DNA of 64,000 nucleotides, taken from assembly GCF_002288925.2 (NCBI RefSeq), contig NW_022098001.1:16832256-16896255 (forward strand). The letters are read 5' to 3'. The stretch comes from Delphinapterus leucas. Its lineage: Eukaryota > Chordata > Mammalia > Artiodactyla > Monodontidae. The notes below the pieces were generated by a model. It was not told where the DNA came from. It was given only the letters and a program-made list of their open reading frames with translations, and ran no database searches. Position 1 is the first letter of the stretch; each line of letters begins with the position of its first letter. The translations under genes and the position numbers were made by a program. Shown here in pieces: positions 34,240-44,626 of this stretch.

Positions 34240-35900
34240 GTTTAGTTCTTTGTTTAATATTGCTTTTAAATTTTAGACTCCATTTTTTTTATTTTAATGT
34301 AACTTTGTCACATATTCACATAACATAGTACCAAAATCAAATGAACCAAACAAGGTGTATTCAGAGAAGTCTAGTTTCTATCCCTGTACTTTTCCCTCAT
34401 GTTCCCTCTCTCCCCTTGGAAATAACTATTGGGTTGATTTTATTTTATCATTACAACTTCAAGAAAGTGCAGATATATTTATAGTTTTTTGAGATAAAGC
34501 AAGTTATTATATATACTTTTCTCTGCCTTGTTTTTTTTTTTACTTAATATATCCTAAAAATCACTTCATAACAGTTTATAGATATATTCTTTATTTTTTA
34601 TTTATTTATTTATTTTTTTTGCAGTACACGGGCCTCTCACTCTTGTGGCCTCTCCCGTTGTGGAGCACAGGCTCCGGACCCGCAGGCTCAGCGGCCATGG
34701 CTCACGGGCCCAGCCGCTCCGCGGCATGTGGGATCCTCCCAAACCAGGGCATGAACCCGTGTCCCCTGCATTGGCAGGTGGACTCTCAACCACTGCGCCA
34801 CTGCGCCAGGGAAGCCCTCTTTATCTTTTAATAGATGCACAGTACTCCATTGTATGGATGTACAGAGTTTATTTAAGTGGTTCCAATTATGACAGGCATT
34901 TAGGTTATCTCCATTGCTATCGCAAATAGTGCTATAATCAATAGTCGTTCACATATGTCTTTCATATTTTTCTACTGTATTTTTGGAATATATTTATAGA
35001 AGTGGGATATCTGAATCAGATGGTAAATGCATATGGGAATTTTCTAGATACTGCCAAATTTCCACCAATAATATATGAGGGTGCCTTCTTCCCTATAGCC
35101 TCACCAACAGGTTGTATTTTTTATGCCATGCAAAAGTTTTTGTTACTTTCTTTGATTGTTTGATTGATTTTTACATAATAATATTTATCAATATTTTCCT
35201 TTATGGACTTTGGGTTTTGAGTCATGGTTGGGAAAGTTTACCCCACTCCAAGATTACAGAAGTAATTCTCATGCATCCTTGTAGTATTTACATACGTTAA
35301 TTGTTTACAATTACATCTCTCAATCCACCTGGAATTTAGCATAATGGATGGTATAAGAATTAGATCCAATCTTACTTTTTTGTATGGCTACCTAGTTATA
35401 ACTTCGCTTCATGAAAATTCCATCTTTTCATGACTAATTTGAAATAGCACTTTACTGTACACTAAATTTCCATATGCAATGTTGGGTCTATTTTTAAATT
35501 TTACAACATGTTATATTAATTTATCCTTCTATATTCATGATACAACATATATTTCTTTAATTATAGACGTTTTAAAATGCATTTTAATCTGATAAGCTTG
35601 GTCCCCCTCATTGCTCCTATTTTTCAGGGATATTCTTTTATGCTCTTCCAAATAAATTTCATACTCAAATTGTCTGAGCCCATAACAAAACATCATGGTG
35701 CTTTTACAGAGATTGCATTGAACTTATAAATTAACTTAGAGAGAACTGACACTTTTATTGATAATGAATCATTCAATCAAAAACCACGGATATGCCTGAC
35801 CACTGTTTCAAATCTACTTTTGTGTTTTATAGTCTTCCTCGTATAGGTCTTGAACATTTCTTGCTAAGTATTCTATATTATCATTATTAGATTAGATAGA
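34240..35900 (-). mobile_element. Ancient L1 ORF2/3' region, antisense, split by a SINE
   Basis: Antisense L1 wording is continuous across the SINE at 34601-34817: 'aacagtttatagatatatt', then 'gatgcacagtactccattgt', 'gcatttaggttatctccatt', 'agaagtgggatatctgaatc' and 'agcctcaccaacaggttgta'. The remainder to about 35900 fits further upstream ORF2, poorly preserved. No intact reading frame on the minus strand. Confidence 0.7.
34601..34817 (-). mobile_element. CHR-1-type tRNA-derived SINE, antisense
   Basis: The plus strand shows the A-tail as a T/TTTA-rich run, then 'gcagtacacgggcctctca', 'cggccatggctcacgggccc' and 'ggacccgcaggctcagcgg', ending in the complement of the tRNA-like head ('gcgccagggaagccc'). 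Target duplications TCTTTATTTTTTA (34588-34600) and TCTTTATCTTTTA (34818-34830) match at 12 of 13 positions. It interrupts an older antisense L1. Confidence 0.9.
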
Positions 35901-35946
35901 AAGATATAGATATAGATGTAAATGTAGATATAGATATAAGTATACA
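35888..35946. repeat. (TAGATA)n-like microsatellite
   Basis: An imperfect run of AGATATAGAT units at the end of the antisense L1 section. Confidence 0.75.
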
Positions 35947-36162
35947 TAGCAAATAATGAATTTAATGGCTTTTTTACCTGCAATACATTTTCATGTGCTC
36001 CTGTGCCCTTTTGTCCACAGTATTATATTACTTCTTATTTCACTGACTTTTTCAGAGAGTATGTTAACCAACCACAAAAGCAATACTTGTAGAAAGTGAA
36101 TTGTTCAGCAACACAATAACAAATGTAAATTCCTTAAAGTTCAGTACTTTCTCTAGTTCTTC

Positions 36163-36277
36163 TTTTTTTTTTGGCTGCACAGCATGTGGGATCTTAGTTC
36201 CCCAACCAGGGATCGAACCCATGCTCCCTGCAGTGGAAGTGAGGAGTCTTAACCACTGGACTGCCAGGGAAGTCCCT
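36163..36277 (-). mobile_element. Short tRNA-derived SINE (Bov-tA/CHR-2 type), antisense
   Basis: A T-run is followed by 'ggctgcacagcatgtgggat', 'cttagttccccaaccaggga', 'tcgaacccatgctccctgca', 'cttaaccactggactgcc' and 'agggaagtccc'. This is the complement of a tRNA-Glu-like head with A and B boxes. About 115 bp, compared with about 350 bp for the long CHR-2 copy at 2772. No clear target duplication. Confidence 0.88.
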
Positions 36278-36786
36278 CAGCCTCCTAAATGAAGTATCAA
36301 GATACATATTTGTAATATGAGGAGACACAACATAAACTATATGTTCTTCATTTTCTTTGTCCTTTTTTCTTCATTTGTTCAAATTATTATCCATTATATT
36401 ATTAAGAACCCTAAATATACTAGGGAACTGCATCTCTGTTATTTTACCAAATAAATACAAATTCCAACTGACAAACTTGAGAATTTCCTCTTAATGATTT
36501 TTTCACTCCAGATTAAATTCCCATACCTCCTCTCCTGATATTTAGTGACTGAAAATAATTTGCCAGGGGGCTTCCTGGCAGCAGTCCAGTGCAAAGAACC
36601 TAGAGAGCTATAGTTCTTCATTAAAAAAAGGCTAATTTAAGCTTAATTATCCTTTGGCTGATCCTCCTGGCTTCAAACTTATTCATTAGTGCCCACAGAT
36701 ATAGTACAACAAAATACACATTTTCTTTTTCTTAAAGATTTATTTCCAAAACTGTTTTTTGAGTTAAAAACATGTTGACACCACAA

Positions 36787-38090
36787 CGTAGTAGATTGCA
36801 TTGTTGTCCCCAATCCTGTACCTTTCTGGCATCAACACTCTTGTCATGGCCTCATTGTGGTGGAGTGAACTTTCTCATCCCTTGACTTTGTGCTTGGTCT
36901 TGTACTCCCTTTAGTCAGTGTCCTGTGACAAGAAATGATAAAACACCATTTCAGAATCTAGGACTTAAAAAGCATCATCATGTTATTCCTTTTGCCCTTA
37001 TGCCATTGCCATAAGAAAAAGTATATCCTGGTTTACTCAAATTCTGACACCAAGTTATGGTTCTAATCACCAATTCCAATGTGTGTTGGGGAGCAGGGGT
37101 TCCCCACACCACCAAGCAATTCATAGGCACCATCTAGGTGTACTACAATTCAAATCAACTTTGACACTAGCCAGAGATAACATCAGATTCTATGTGTTGA
37201 GGGCTCAGTACCACAAGACTGCCCCCACCCGACTTGAGATGCCAATCAAAAGTCCAGGTTGTGACCTTGCTTCTGACTGACTGGCTACAGATTGAAGGCT
37301 CTAATGGCCTCATTATTGGGTTCTATTAACTTTCTAAAGCAGCTCACAGAGTTCAGAGAAACATTTTATTTATTAGATTACTGGTTTATTATAAAAGAAT
37401 ATAACTCAGGAATAGCCAGATAGAAGAGATGCATAGGGCAAGACAGGGAAAGGGCAAGGAGCTTCCATGTTCTCTCCAAGTGCCACTCTCCCTCCATCTC
37501 CACCTCTTCACCAACCTGGAAGTTCTCCAGATCCCATCCTTTTGTTTTTTTATGGAAGTTTTATTACATAGAGATGGTTGATTAAATCATTGGCCATTGG
37601 CCATTGATTCAAACTCCAGCCCCTCTCCCCTACCTGGAGGTCAGGAGGTGGCACTAAAAGTTCCAACACTCTAATCACATGGCTCTCTTGGCAACCAGCC
37701 ACATCCTTAGGTGTTGTCCATAAGTCACCTCATTAACATAACGAAAGACACCTTTATCTCTCTCATCACATAGAAAGTTCCAAGGGTTTTAAGAGCTCTG
37801 TGCCAGAAACGGGAACAAAGACCAAATATATATTTCTTATTATAGATCACAATAACACATTAACACACTAGGCCAAGGATAAGAGACATATGAGGGAGAG
37901 TTGCCCCAGCTGCCTCACAGTTCTGCAGCGATGAGTAGAGCTGTCCTAAGCTGTCCACGCATGAAGAGCGCCACATAAATAGGCCCCAGCTATAGCAGGA
38001 GAACTTCTCTTGATCCACAGATTCACAAGTATATGAAATGATTGTTATATAAATCATTGAATGTTAGAGTTGTTTGTAAATGGCTAACTC
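36787..38090 (+). mobile_element. MLT1-type LTR, sense, split by a younger LTR element
   Basis: The left half (36787-37032) has 'gtagtagattgcattgttgt', 'ggcctcattgtggtggagtg' and 'tgccattgccataag'. The right half (37861-38090) has 'ctaggccaaggataagagac', 'ttgatccacagattcacaag' and 'gagttgtttgtaa'. The halves together follow the MLT1 order and are separated by the antisense LTR at 37033-37860. That makes the MLT1 the older insertion. Confidence 0.6.
37033..37860 (-). mobile_element. Old LTR (ERV-type), copy 2, antisense, nested in MLT1
   Basis: Its reverse complement reproduces, in order, the element at 66-880. Shared features are the 5' AAGAAATATATATTTGGTCT block (here complement near 37825-37846), a middle 'gattggcatct', 'agtcttgtgg', and the 3' 'ttgcttggtggtgtgggga'. 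Between about 37330 and 37560 it also holds sequence less well preserved in copy 1. About 45 bp beyond the LTR edge (37033-37077) contain TTGGTGTCAGAA in reverse orientation, resembling the start of a primer-binding site and internal region. No coding sequence remains. Confidence 0.65.
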
Positions 38091-38214
38091 AACAATTACT
38101 CAAATCTGCAAACCAAATACTGACTTAGAGTCTTGGGTTTTTCTTTTTCTTTCACCTTGTAATGCAATTAGTCATAAGGTGTTTGTTCTACCCCTCTAAT
38201 GTTTTTGCAGGGTC

Positions 38215-39010
38215 ACTTTCTTTCCATTTTCTCTATCATTGCCCTATTCATGCCTTATCATCATGTATCTGAATTATTACAATAACCTTCATACTGGCCT
38301 TTGATTTCCTTTCTCTCTAATCCATCTTTGTCAGTGACACCAAAGTGGTATTTTGTTTGTTTTGTTCTCCAAATTACAGATTTGATCATGTCCATCCTTT
38401 GCTTGGAAAGCTTAGATTAATACCTGCTAAATCGCAGCTACTCTTTCCTCACCTTTCTCATAATGGATTATAGTCACAAGTTTTCCTATGGAATCTATAA
38501 AGGGCCTTAATATGAGTGTTCGCAACAGCCATTCTCCATCAGCACAAACTGTCTCTTACCTTTGTGGTAGATGATTTGTCATTGTCCAAACACATGTCTA
38601 CCATCAAATTCGGACTATAACCCTGAACTATCTCTCCAACCTTACTTTCTATTATTCTTTCTCTACCCCACTGAATCTCATATGTTAGCCACAATGAACT
38701 AACTTTTTTATTCCCCAGACAAGCTGTTGCTCTCCATAGTAACGCCCAGTCCTCTGGACCTCAAGGTCAAACTGAAATGGTTCCCTCTCTGTGAAGATTT
38801 GTTTGATATCTTCTTACACTCTTATCCCAAGGTCCCACTATTCTGGGTGTCAACAGAACTTTAATCTTGTCATATTGACATTACATTTATTTGTATCACT
38901 GTATTTCCTGCTGAAGTGTCTCCTACTTAAAGATAAGAACCTTGTCCTACTAACCACACCTAGCACGGTACTTGACAATAGGCACAATACAGATTTGATA
39001 GATAAACTAC
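38215..39010 (+). mobile_element. L2 LINE 3' region, sense
   Basis: 'gaattattacaataaccttc', 'acagatttgatcatgtcc', 'ccctctctgtgaagatttg' and 'acaccta'-type '...agcacggtacttgac' follow sense L2 order to the degraded 3' terminus ('aggcacaatacagatttg'). The 82-codon frame at 38791-39039 is within it and not a gene. Confidence 0.55.
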
Positions 39011-40244
39011 TCCTGCAAAACCATCCAAGTGATACTTGAAAGTCTGTGGTGCAATGTTTTCCTGCTAAATGTGATTGTGAAATGGATTTTAGTTTATTTT
39101 CTTATTAAAAATTCTTTTCACTTTGAAATTATTTAGAAATCAGACTTGATGAAGGTCCAGGGATACTCTCATAGAGTAGTGTAATTTGTTAAATTAAGTG
39201 AGTTTTCAAGATAGACATTACACACGTTAATTAATAACATGTAAGGAATGCCTGATTTAATAAGACTATTGTACATGCAAAAGTATTTTAACAAATTAGA
39301 GTAAGAGAAAACTAATACCAAAAATGTGAATGCAATTATCATTTGACCATTCTTATCCAAAAGTCATAAACATTCAATACTTTATTTATGCAACAGAATG
39401 AAGAAAATAATGTTCAGCTTTTGAATTAACAAATATAAGCATCACTATAACAAAGTTATAAAACAAAGGGAAGAAATAGGTATATCATTTAGTAGGTTAA
39501 ATATAAAATAAAATAAGCTCACTATTGAATGCACACATGAATCTATAGATAATAATTATACCAGAAGTAATAGTAAAGCTTAGAAGCAGCAAAAAATACT
39601 ACCTGTGTGGTTACCACCGTAGTTTATGGTTCAGAAAACAAAGCATATGATCTCTCAACTTAATTTATGCTCTCCACATCATTCCTCCACCCTGACAGAA
39701 TGACCCTATTCCTTAGCTCAAAGATTCAGAATCTTACCTTTCATCTCAAGTAACAGATTTGAAGATAAAGTAGTATGTCTTAGAGAATTTGTGAATTAAA
39801 TTTAAGGTTCTGAGTGATTATTAGAGTCCACTGGAGGATTGAGAATTCAGATAAGGACAGAACAAAGAGAATAGAGGGTCCAGTTCACATTTCTAAGTAT
39901 AATTGCTTCTGAGAAGGTAGGAAAAGAGGAAAGTTTTAAATGTGGTCACCTATTGTGATCACTTTATTCCGAATCATTCATACTTTCTCTCTTGCTTGAA
40001 AACAAAGTGTAAATTTCTACCAACAGGTCTTCAGTCCCCAGAAAAGTGTTGCCCACAAAACAATCCACAATGGCAGGAAAATAAAACACTAAATCTTCTT
40101 TTTATGTATATTTTTTCTTATCTGCTTTAATTCAAATACTATATTTTGACGTGTTTGCAATAAATGTGTATATTTCATCACAATATAGTGGGTATTTTTT
40201 CTAAACAAATAAATGTATATTGGAGTATTTCACGACAGAATATT
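39011..40244. other. Unassigned AT-rich sequence
   Basis: No repeat family, exon or RNA gene is recognised. Short frames at 39169-39360 and 39942-40130 lack any domain. Confidence 0.6.
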
Positions 40245-40295
40245 TTTACATAGAATATGTGATTCCAAAATTTTGGAAGGAATATTCTATGTAAA
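40245..40295. repeat. Perfect inverted repeat with nested palindrome (cruciform-capable)
   Basis: The arms TTTACATAGAATAT (40245-40258) and ATATTCTATGTAAA (40282-40295) are exact complements. Between them lies a 16-bp perfect palindrome TTCCAAAATTTTGGAA (40263-40278). A further imperfect arm pair ('ttttttctaaac' near 40194-40205 and 'gtttagaaaaa' near 40304-40314) suggests a larger palindromic element. Confidence 0.85.
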
Positions 40296-41219
40296 TCACT
40301 TAGGTTTAGAAAAATATTATAAAGTTCTTATTTATATATTTTTTAATCTATAAGCAAGAAATTCATTAAGACTTACTATATACCATATATGACTATCACT
40401 GGAGCCCTCCCTCGATGCCTCTCCTTACTCCTTGATTCAGAAGAGAAAGTGTCACATTTGTTATACAACATATCCTCTGGAACACTGGGAGAATCTGCAG
40501 TTATTTCTAAAACATACTGCAGGTCAAGATGGCAGAGTAGGAGAACGTGGAATTCACATCTCCTCACAGGTGCAGTAGGGGGACATCAGAGCAGTTCTCA
40601 CAAGGTGCCTGCTGGGTGCTAGTGGGGGACCTCGGACACCTAGAGGGATGGGAGGGGCCCCTGCACAAGCGGGTGGGGTGTGGTGGGGAAGGAGGTGGGG
40701 AGGAGGGGGTGGAGATGAACGAGGCCAGCATCCCTGGGGGTGTCTGGGGGAGAAGAGAGATTCCAGCACTCAGGGGAACCCATTTGTGGCAAGGTGTTCA
40801 GCAGGGATGGAGGGGGACCTTCAGGGGTTCAGGGGCTTGTAGAAGAGTGTGGCAACCACTCTGTGGGGGGCAGGATAGAGCAGAGCCTGTGGTGTGGTCT
40901 GTGCCACAGCCCTGTGAAGCCCGGCCTGGATTGTGTCTCCTGGTGGGGAGGGGTGCTAGGTGCCGGAGAGTGGGGTTTGGAGGGTGGACCCAGGAAGGGG
41001 ACGGCTCTTGGCATTGGGGAGATGGCCTGGGGTGGTAGGGAGGAAAGGTTCCATGGCCAGGAGGGCTGGTGGGGGAGGCTAAGTCCACCAGGAAAGTGGG
41101 GAGCCATTGTTGAGTTGCATGTTGGGAGCAGGGCTGCCATTGCAATGCCCTTCCTCTCCCGCCAGCCTGGCCTCCTTGGAAAGTGGTAGAGGTGCACACC
41201 TGAGCAAGCTTGCCTGCCC

Positions 41220-41690
41220 CTCAAGCCCTGGGGAGCCTGCTATGATCCTGCGTCTGAGCCCTGCCCCTAGAGGGCCTCCTCTGGCTACACAGATCCCAAG
41301 GACCCACATGCCACCTTGGTGGGGCCTCCTCCCCAGCAGGTCCCAGGCCTGGACCCTGCCCCCTTAGGGCCACCAAGGGCCACACAGGTCTCAGAGGCCC
41401 ACCCACCACCCGTGACAAGGCCTCCTCCTGCTACTGCATGCCGGGCCTGAACCCCACCCACACCAAGGCCTCCTCTCACTGCATGGATCCTGGTGGGCCA
41501 GAATACCCCCCCACACAAAGCCCCCACAGGCCGTGTGGGTGACAGAGACCCATGCACCACCCTGACAGGGCCTCCTCCAGCCTAGCAAGACCCAGGCCTG
41601 GGCCCCACCCCTGACAAAGCCTTCTCTGGCCACGTGGGTCCAGGCAGGCCAAGCAGCATCCCCTTCCAAAGCCTCTTCCATCTGTGCTGG
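41220..41690. repeat. Degenerate roughly 50-bp GC-rich minisatellite in L1 A 5' UTR
   Basis: The core GGCCTCCTC, or a one-base variant, recurs near 41274, 41326, 41422, 41468, 41569 and 41612. Intervals are close to 50 bp or twice that. Each is followed by wording such as 'ccacac.ggtccc' and 'caggcc'. Units are strongly diverged from one another. Confidence 0.65.
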
Positions 41691-41924
41691 CCTAGGCAGA
41701 CATGCCCAGGCAAGCCTGTGCCCCAGCAGGCCTGTGTGAGCATGTGTGATCTGGGCCAGCTTCAGGAGCAGACACTGGTGAAAGTAACACACACAGAGGT
41801 GGGGCTGACACAGTTGGCCCAGAGACCTACCTAGAAGCCTCAGAGGCCCTTCCAGGGAGGCAGGGGTTAGATGTAGCTCACCATGGGGACAAGGACACTG
41901 ACAGAGGAGGCACCAGGGAATTTT

Positions 41925-42145
41925 TAGTTTTTTTTTAATTTGTTTTTTAATTTTTTTTATTTGGTTTTTATTTTTTGGTTATTTTTTTGGTTTTGTTGTT
42001 GTGTTTGTTTTCTGCTTCTGGTTTCATTTTTACTTTTATTGTTTCTACTATATTTTTTATTTTTCTGATTTTATTTTATTTTTTATTCTTTGTTATTGTT
42101 CTGCTCTTGTTTGTTGTCTGTTTTTTACTTTTTTTTTTTTTTTTG
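41925..42145. repeat. T-rich low-complexity tract in L1 A 5' UTR
   Basis: Runs of T broken by G or A over about 220 bp, just upstream of the ORF1 leader. Element B has a shorter T-rich section in the corresponding place (about 53000-53100), so this is an inherited feature, expanded here. Confidence 0.85.
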
Positions 42146-42423
42146 CCATGCTGCACAGCTTGCAGGGTCTTGGTTCCCAGGCCAGGGGTCAGGTCTGAGA
42201 CCCTGTGGAGGGAGCACCAATTCCAAGCTGCTGGACTAACAGAGAACTTCAGGCCCCAGGGAGTATTAATTGGTGTGATCTCTCCCAGAGGTCCGCATCT
42301 TGTCACAAAGACCAGGCTCTATCCAACTGCCTGCAAGCTCCAGTGCTGGACGCCTCAGGCCAAACAACCAGCAAGACAGGAACACAGCCCCACCCATTGA
42401 GAGAACTGAGATGACAGAGAAAT

Positions 42424-43303
42424 ATGTTCCAGAGGAAGAAGCACAGTAAAAACATAAAAGACCAATTAAATGAAGATGAAATAGGCAATCTACCTGAAAA
42501 AGAATTCAGAGTAATGATACTAAAGATGACTCAAAATCTCAGAAATAGAATGGAGGCACAGATTGAAGAAATACAAGAAGTGTGTAAAAAGGAACTCAAA
42601 GAACAAATGAATGGCAATGAACAACACAATAACTGAAACAAAAAATACACCATAAGGAATCAATAGCTGAATAAGTGAAGCAGAAGAATGAATAAGTGAG
42701 CTGGAAGATAGAATGGTGAAAATAACTGCCAAGGAGTAGAATAAAGAAAAAAGAATGAAGGGAAATGAGGACAGTGTCAGAGACCTCTAGGACAATGTTA
42801 AACATACTAACACTCAAATTATAGGGGTCCCAAAAGAAGAAGAGAAAGAGAAAGGGTCTAAGAAAATGTTTGAAGAGATTATTGTCAAAAACTTCCCTAA
42901 CATGGGAATGGAAAGAGCCACTCAAGTCCAGGAAGTGCAGAGAGTCCCATACAGGATAAACCCAAAGAGAAACATGCTGAGACACATATTAATCAAACTA
43001 ACAAAAAATAAATGCAAAGAAAAAATATTAAAAGCAGCAAGGGAGAAGCAACAAACAACATAAAGGGGAATCCCCATAAGGTTATTGGCTGATTTTTCAG
43101 CAGAAAATCTGCAAGCCAGAAGGGAGTGGCAGAACATATTTAAAGCGATGAAAAGGAAAAACCTACAACCAAGATTATTCCACCCAGCGAGGATCTCATT
43201 CAGATTCAATGAAGAAATCAAAAGTTTTACAGATAAGCAAAAGCTAAGGGAATTCAGCACAACAAAACCAGCTTTACAACAAATGCTAAAGAAACTTCTC
43301 TAG
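42424..43303 (+). pseudogene. L1 ORF1 remnant (element A)
   Basis: ORF1p is the trimeric RNA-binding chaperone of the L1 ribonucleoprotein, with a coiled coil, an RRM and a C-terminal domain. The N-terminal part is open at 42424-42636 and ends prematurely. The RRM region is recognisable around 42820-42850 (encoded IIGVPKEEE). The C-terminal domain is open in another frame (43085-43303) with FSAENLQARREWQ and ends ALQQMLKKLL at the expected stop. At least one frameshift and several stops prevent a functional product. Identity to the element B counterpart is high in the last 70 codons. Confidence 0.85.
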
Positions 43304-43985
43304 GTGGGAAACACAAGAGAATAAAAAGACCTACAAAAAAAGCCCCAGAACAATTCAGAAAATGGTAATAGGAACATACATATTGATAATTACCTTAAAT
43401 GTAAATGGACTAAATGCTCCAACCAAAAGACACAGACTGGTTGAATGGATACAAAAAGAAGACTCCTATATATGTTGTCTCCAAAGACCCACTTTGAACC
43501 TAGGGACACATACAAACTGAAAGTGAGGGGGTGGAAAAAGATATTCCATGCAAATGGAAATCAAAAGAAAGCTGGAGTAGCAATAGACTTTAAAATAAAG
43601 ATTGTTACAAGAGACAAGGAAAGACACTACATAATGACCAAGGGATCAATCCAAGAAGAAGACAAAACAATTATAAATATTTACACACCCAATGTAGAAG
43701 CACCTCAATATATAAGGCAAATGTTAACAGCCATAAAAGGGGAAATCAACAGTAACAAAGTAATAGTGGGGGACTTTTAACACCCCACTTACACCAATAG
43801 ACAGGTCATCCAGACAAAATTAATAAGGAAACACAGCTTAAAAGACACAATAGACCAGTTAGATTTAATTGATATTTATAGGACATTCCATCCAAAAGCA
43901 GCAGAATATACTTTCTTCTCAAGTGCATGTGGAATGTTCTCCAGGATAGATCAAACCTTGATTCACAAATCAAGCCTTGGTAAAT

Positions 43986-44358
43986 TTTTTTTATATATAA
44001 ATTTATATATTTATATATTTATTTATTTATTTATGGCTATGTTGGGTCTTCGTTGGTGTATGCGGGCTTTGTCTACTTGCAGTGAGTGGGAGCTACTCTT
44101 CATTGTGGTGTGCGGTCTTCTCATTGTGGTGGCTTCTCTTGTTGTGGAGCATGGACTCTACACATGCAGGCTTCAGTAGTTGTGGCATGTGGGCCTCAGT
44201 AGTTGTGGCTTGTGGGCTCTAGAGAGCAGGCTCAGTAGTTGTGGTGCACAGGCATAGTTGCTCTGCGGAATGTGGGATCTTCCCAGACCAGGGCTTGAAG
44301 CCATGTCCCCTGCATTGGCAGGAGGATTCTTAACCACTGTGCCACCAAGGAAGTCCCA
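43986..44358 (-). mobile_element. CHR-2-type SINE, antisense, inside L1 A ORF2
   Basis: A T-rich/TTTA tail at the left is followed by 'atgttgggtcttcgttg', repeated 'cagtagttgtggc' units and the complement of the tRNA-like head ('cttaaccactgtgccacc'). The flanking L1 sequence is duplicated as AAGCCTTGGTAAATTT (43972-43987) and AAGTCCCTGTAAATTT (44359-44374), matching at 13 of 16. It is younger than L1 A. Confidence 0.88.
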
Positions 44359-44442
44359 AGTCCCTGTAAATTTAAGAATATTAAAATCATATCAAGCATC
44401 TTTAATGACCACAAAGCTACAAGATTAGAAATCAATTACAGG

Positions 44443-44626
44443 GAACTTCCCTGGTGGCCAGTGGCTAAGGCTCTGCACTCCCAATGCAGGAGACCCAGGA
44501 TTGATCCCTGGTTAGGAAACTAGATCCTACATGCTGCAACTAAGAGTTTGCATGCTGCAAATGAAGAGCCCATGTGCCAAAATTAAGATCCAGCACAGCT
44601 GAATAAATAAATTAAAAAAAAAAAAA
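44443..44626 (+). mobile_element. Short tRNA-derived SINE (CHR-2/Bov-tA type), inside L1 A ORF2
   Basis: The head 'gaacttccctggtggccagt', B-box-like 'ggattgatccctggtt' and an A-rich tail are seen. The target duplications AGAAATCAATTACAGG (44427-44442) and AGAAATCATTTACAGG (44627-44642) differ at one base. It splits ORF2 85 bp downstream of the previous SINE, in the opposite orientation. Confidence 0.92.

Larger units (their letters stand above)
40519..42423 (+). promoter_or_regulatory. 5' UTR/promoter region of L1 element A
   Basis: It opens with AAGATGGCAGAG, the motif typical of mammalian L1 starts (the AAGATGG core is a YY1-type site in other L1s). A G-rich section follows (40640-41110) with a G-quadruplex-type pattern at 40675-40709, then a degenerate GC-rich tandem array (41220-41690), then a 220-bp T-rich tract, then about 270 bp leading into ORF1. 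Several long frames on both strands here (for example 40547-41038, 40798-41199, 41391-41792) result from the stop-poor GC-rich composition and overlap one another. I do not regard them as genes. Confidence 0.75.

Noticed and set aside
34619..34929. Frames with PGHEPV/PNQGMNPCPL-like translation, also seen at 48 kb, as a conserved peptide family
   Set aside because: They are translations of CHR-1 SINEs in either strand. The similarity comes from the repeat.
36530..36600. 'gggggcttcctggcagcagtc' as a SINE head
   Set aside because: Only the first dozen bases resemble a CHR head. No B box, body or A-tail follows.
40547..41792. Overlapping long frames on both strands (up to 163 codons) as possible genes
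   Set aside because: They lie in the GC-rich, stop-poor leader of L1 A, overlap in several frames, and have Gly/Trp- or Pro-rich low-complexity composition with no domain.
42128..42200. A T-run followed by 'catgctgcacagcttgcagg' resembling an antisense Bov-tA SINE
   Set aside because: L1 B has a related sequence at the corresponding place in its leader (about 53130-53180), so it is more likely native L1 5' UTR than a SINE.
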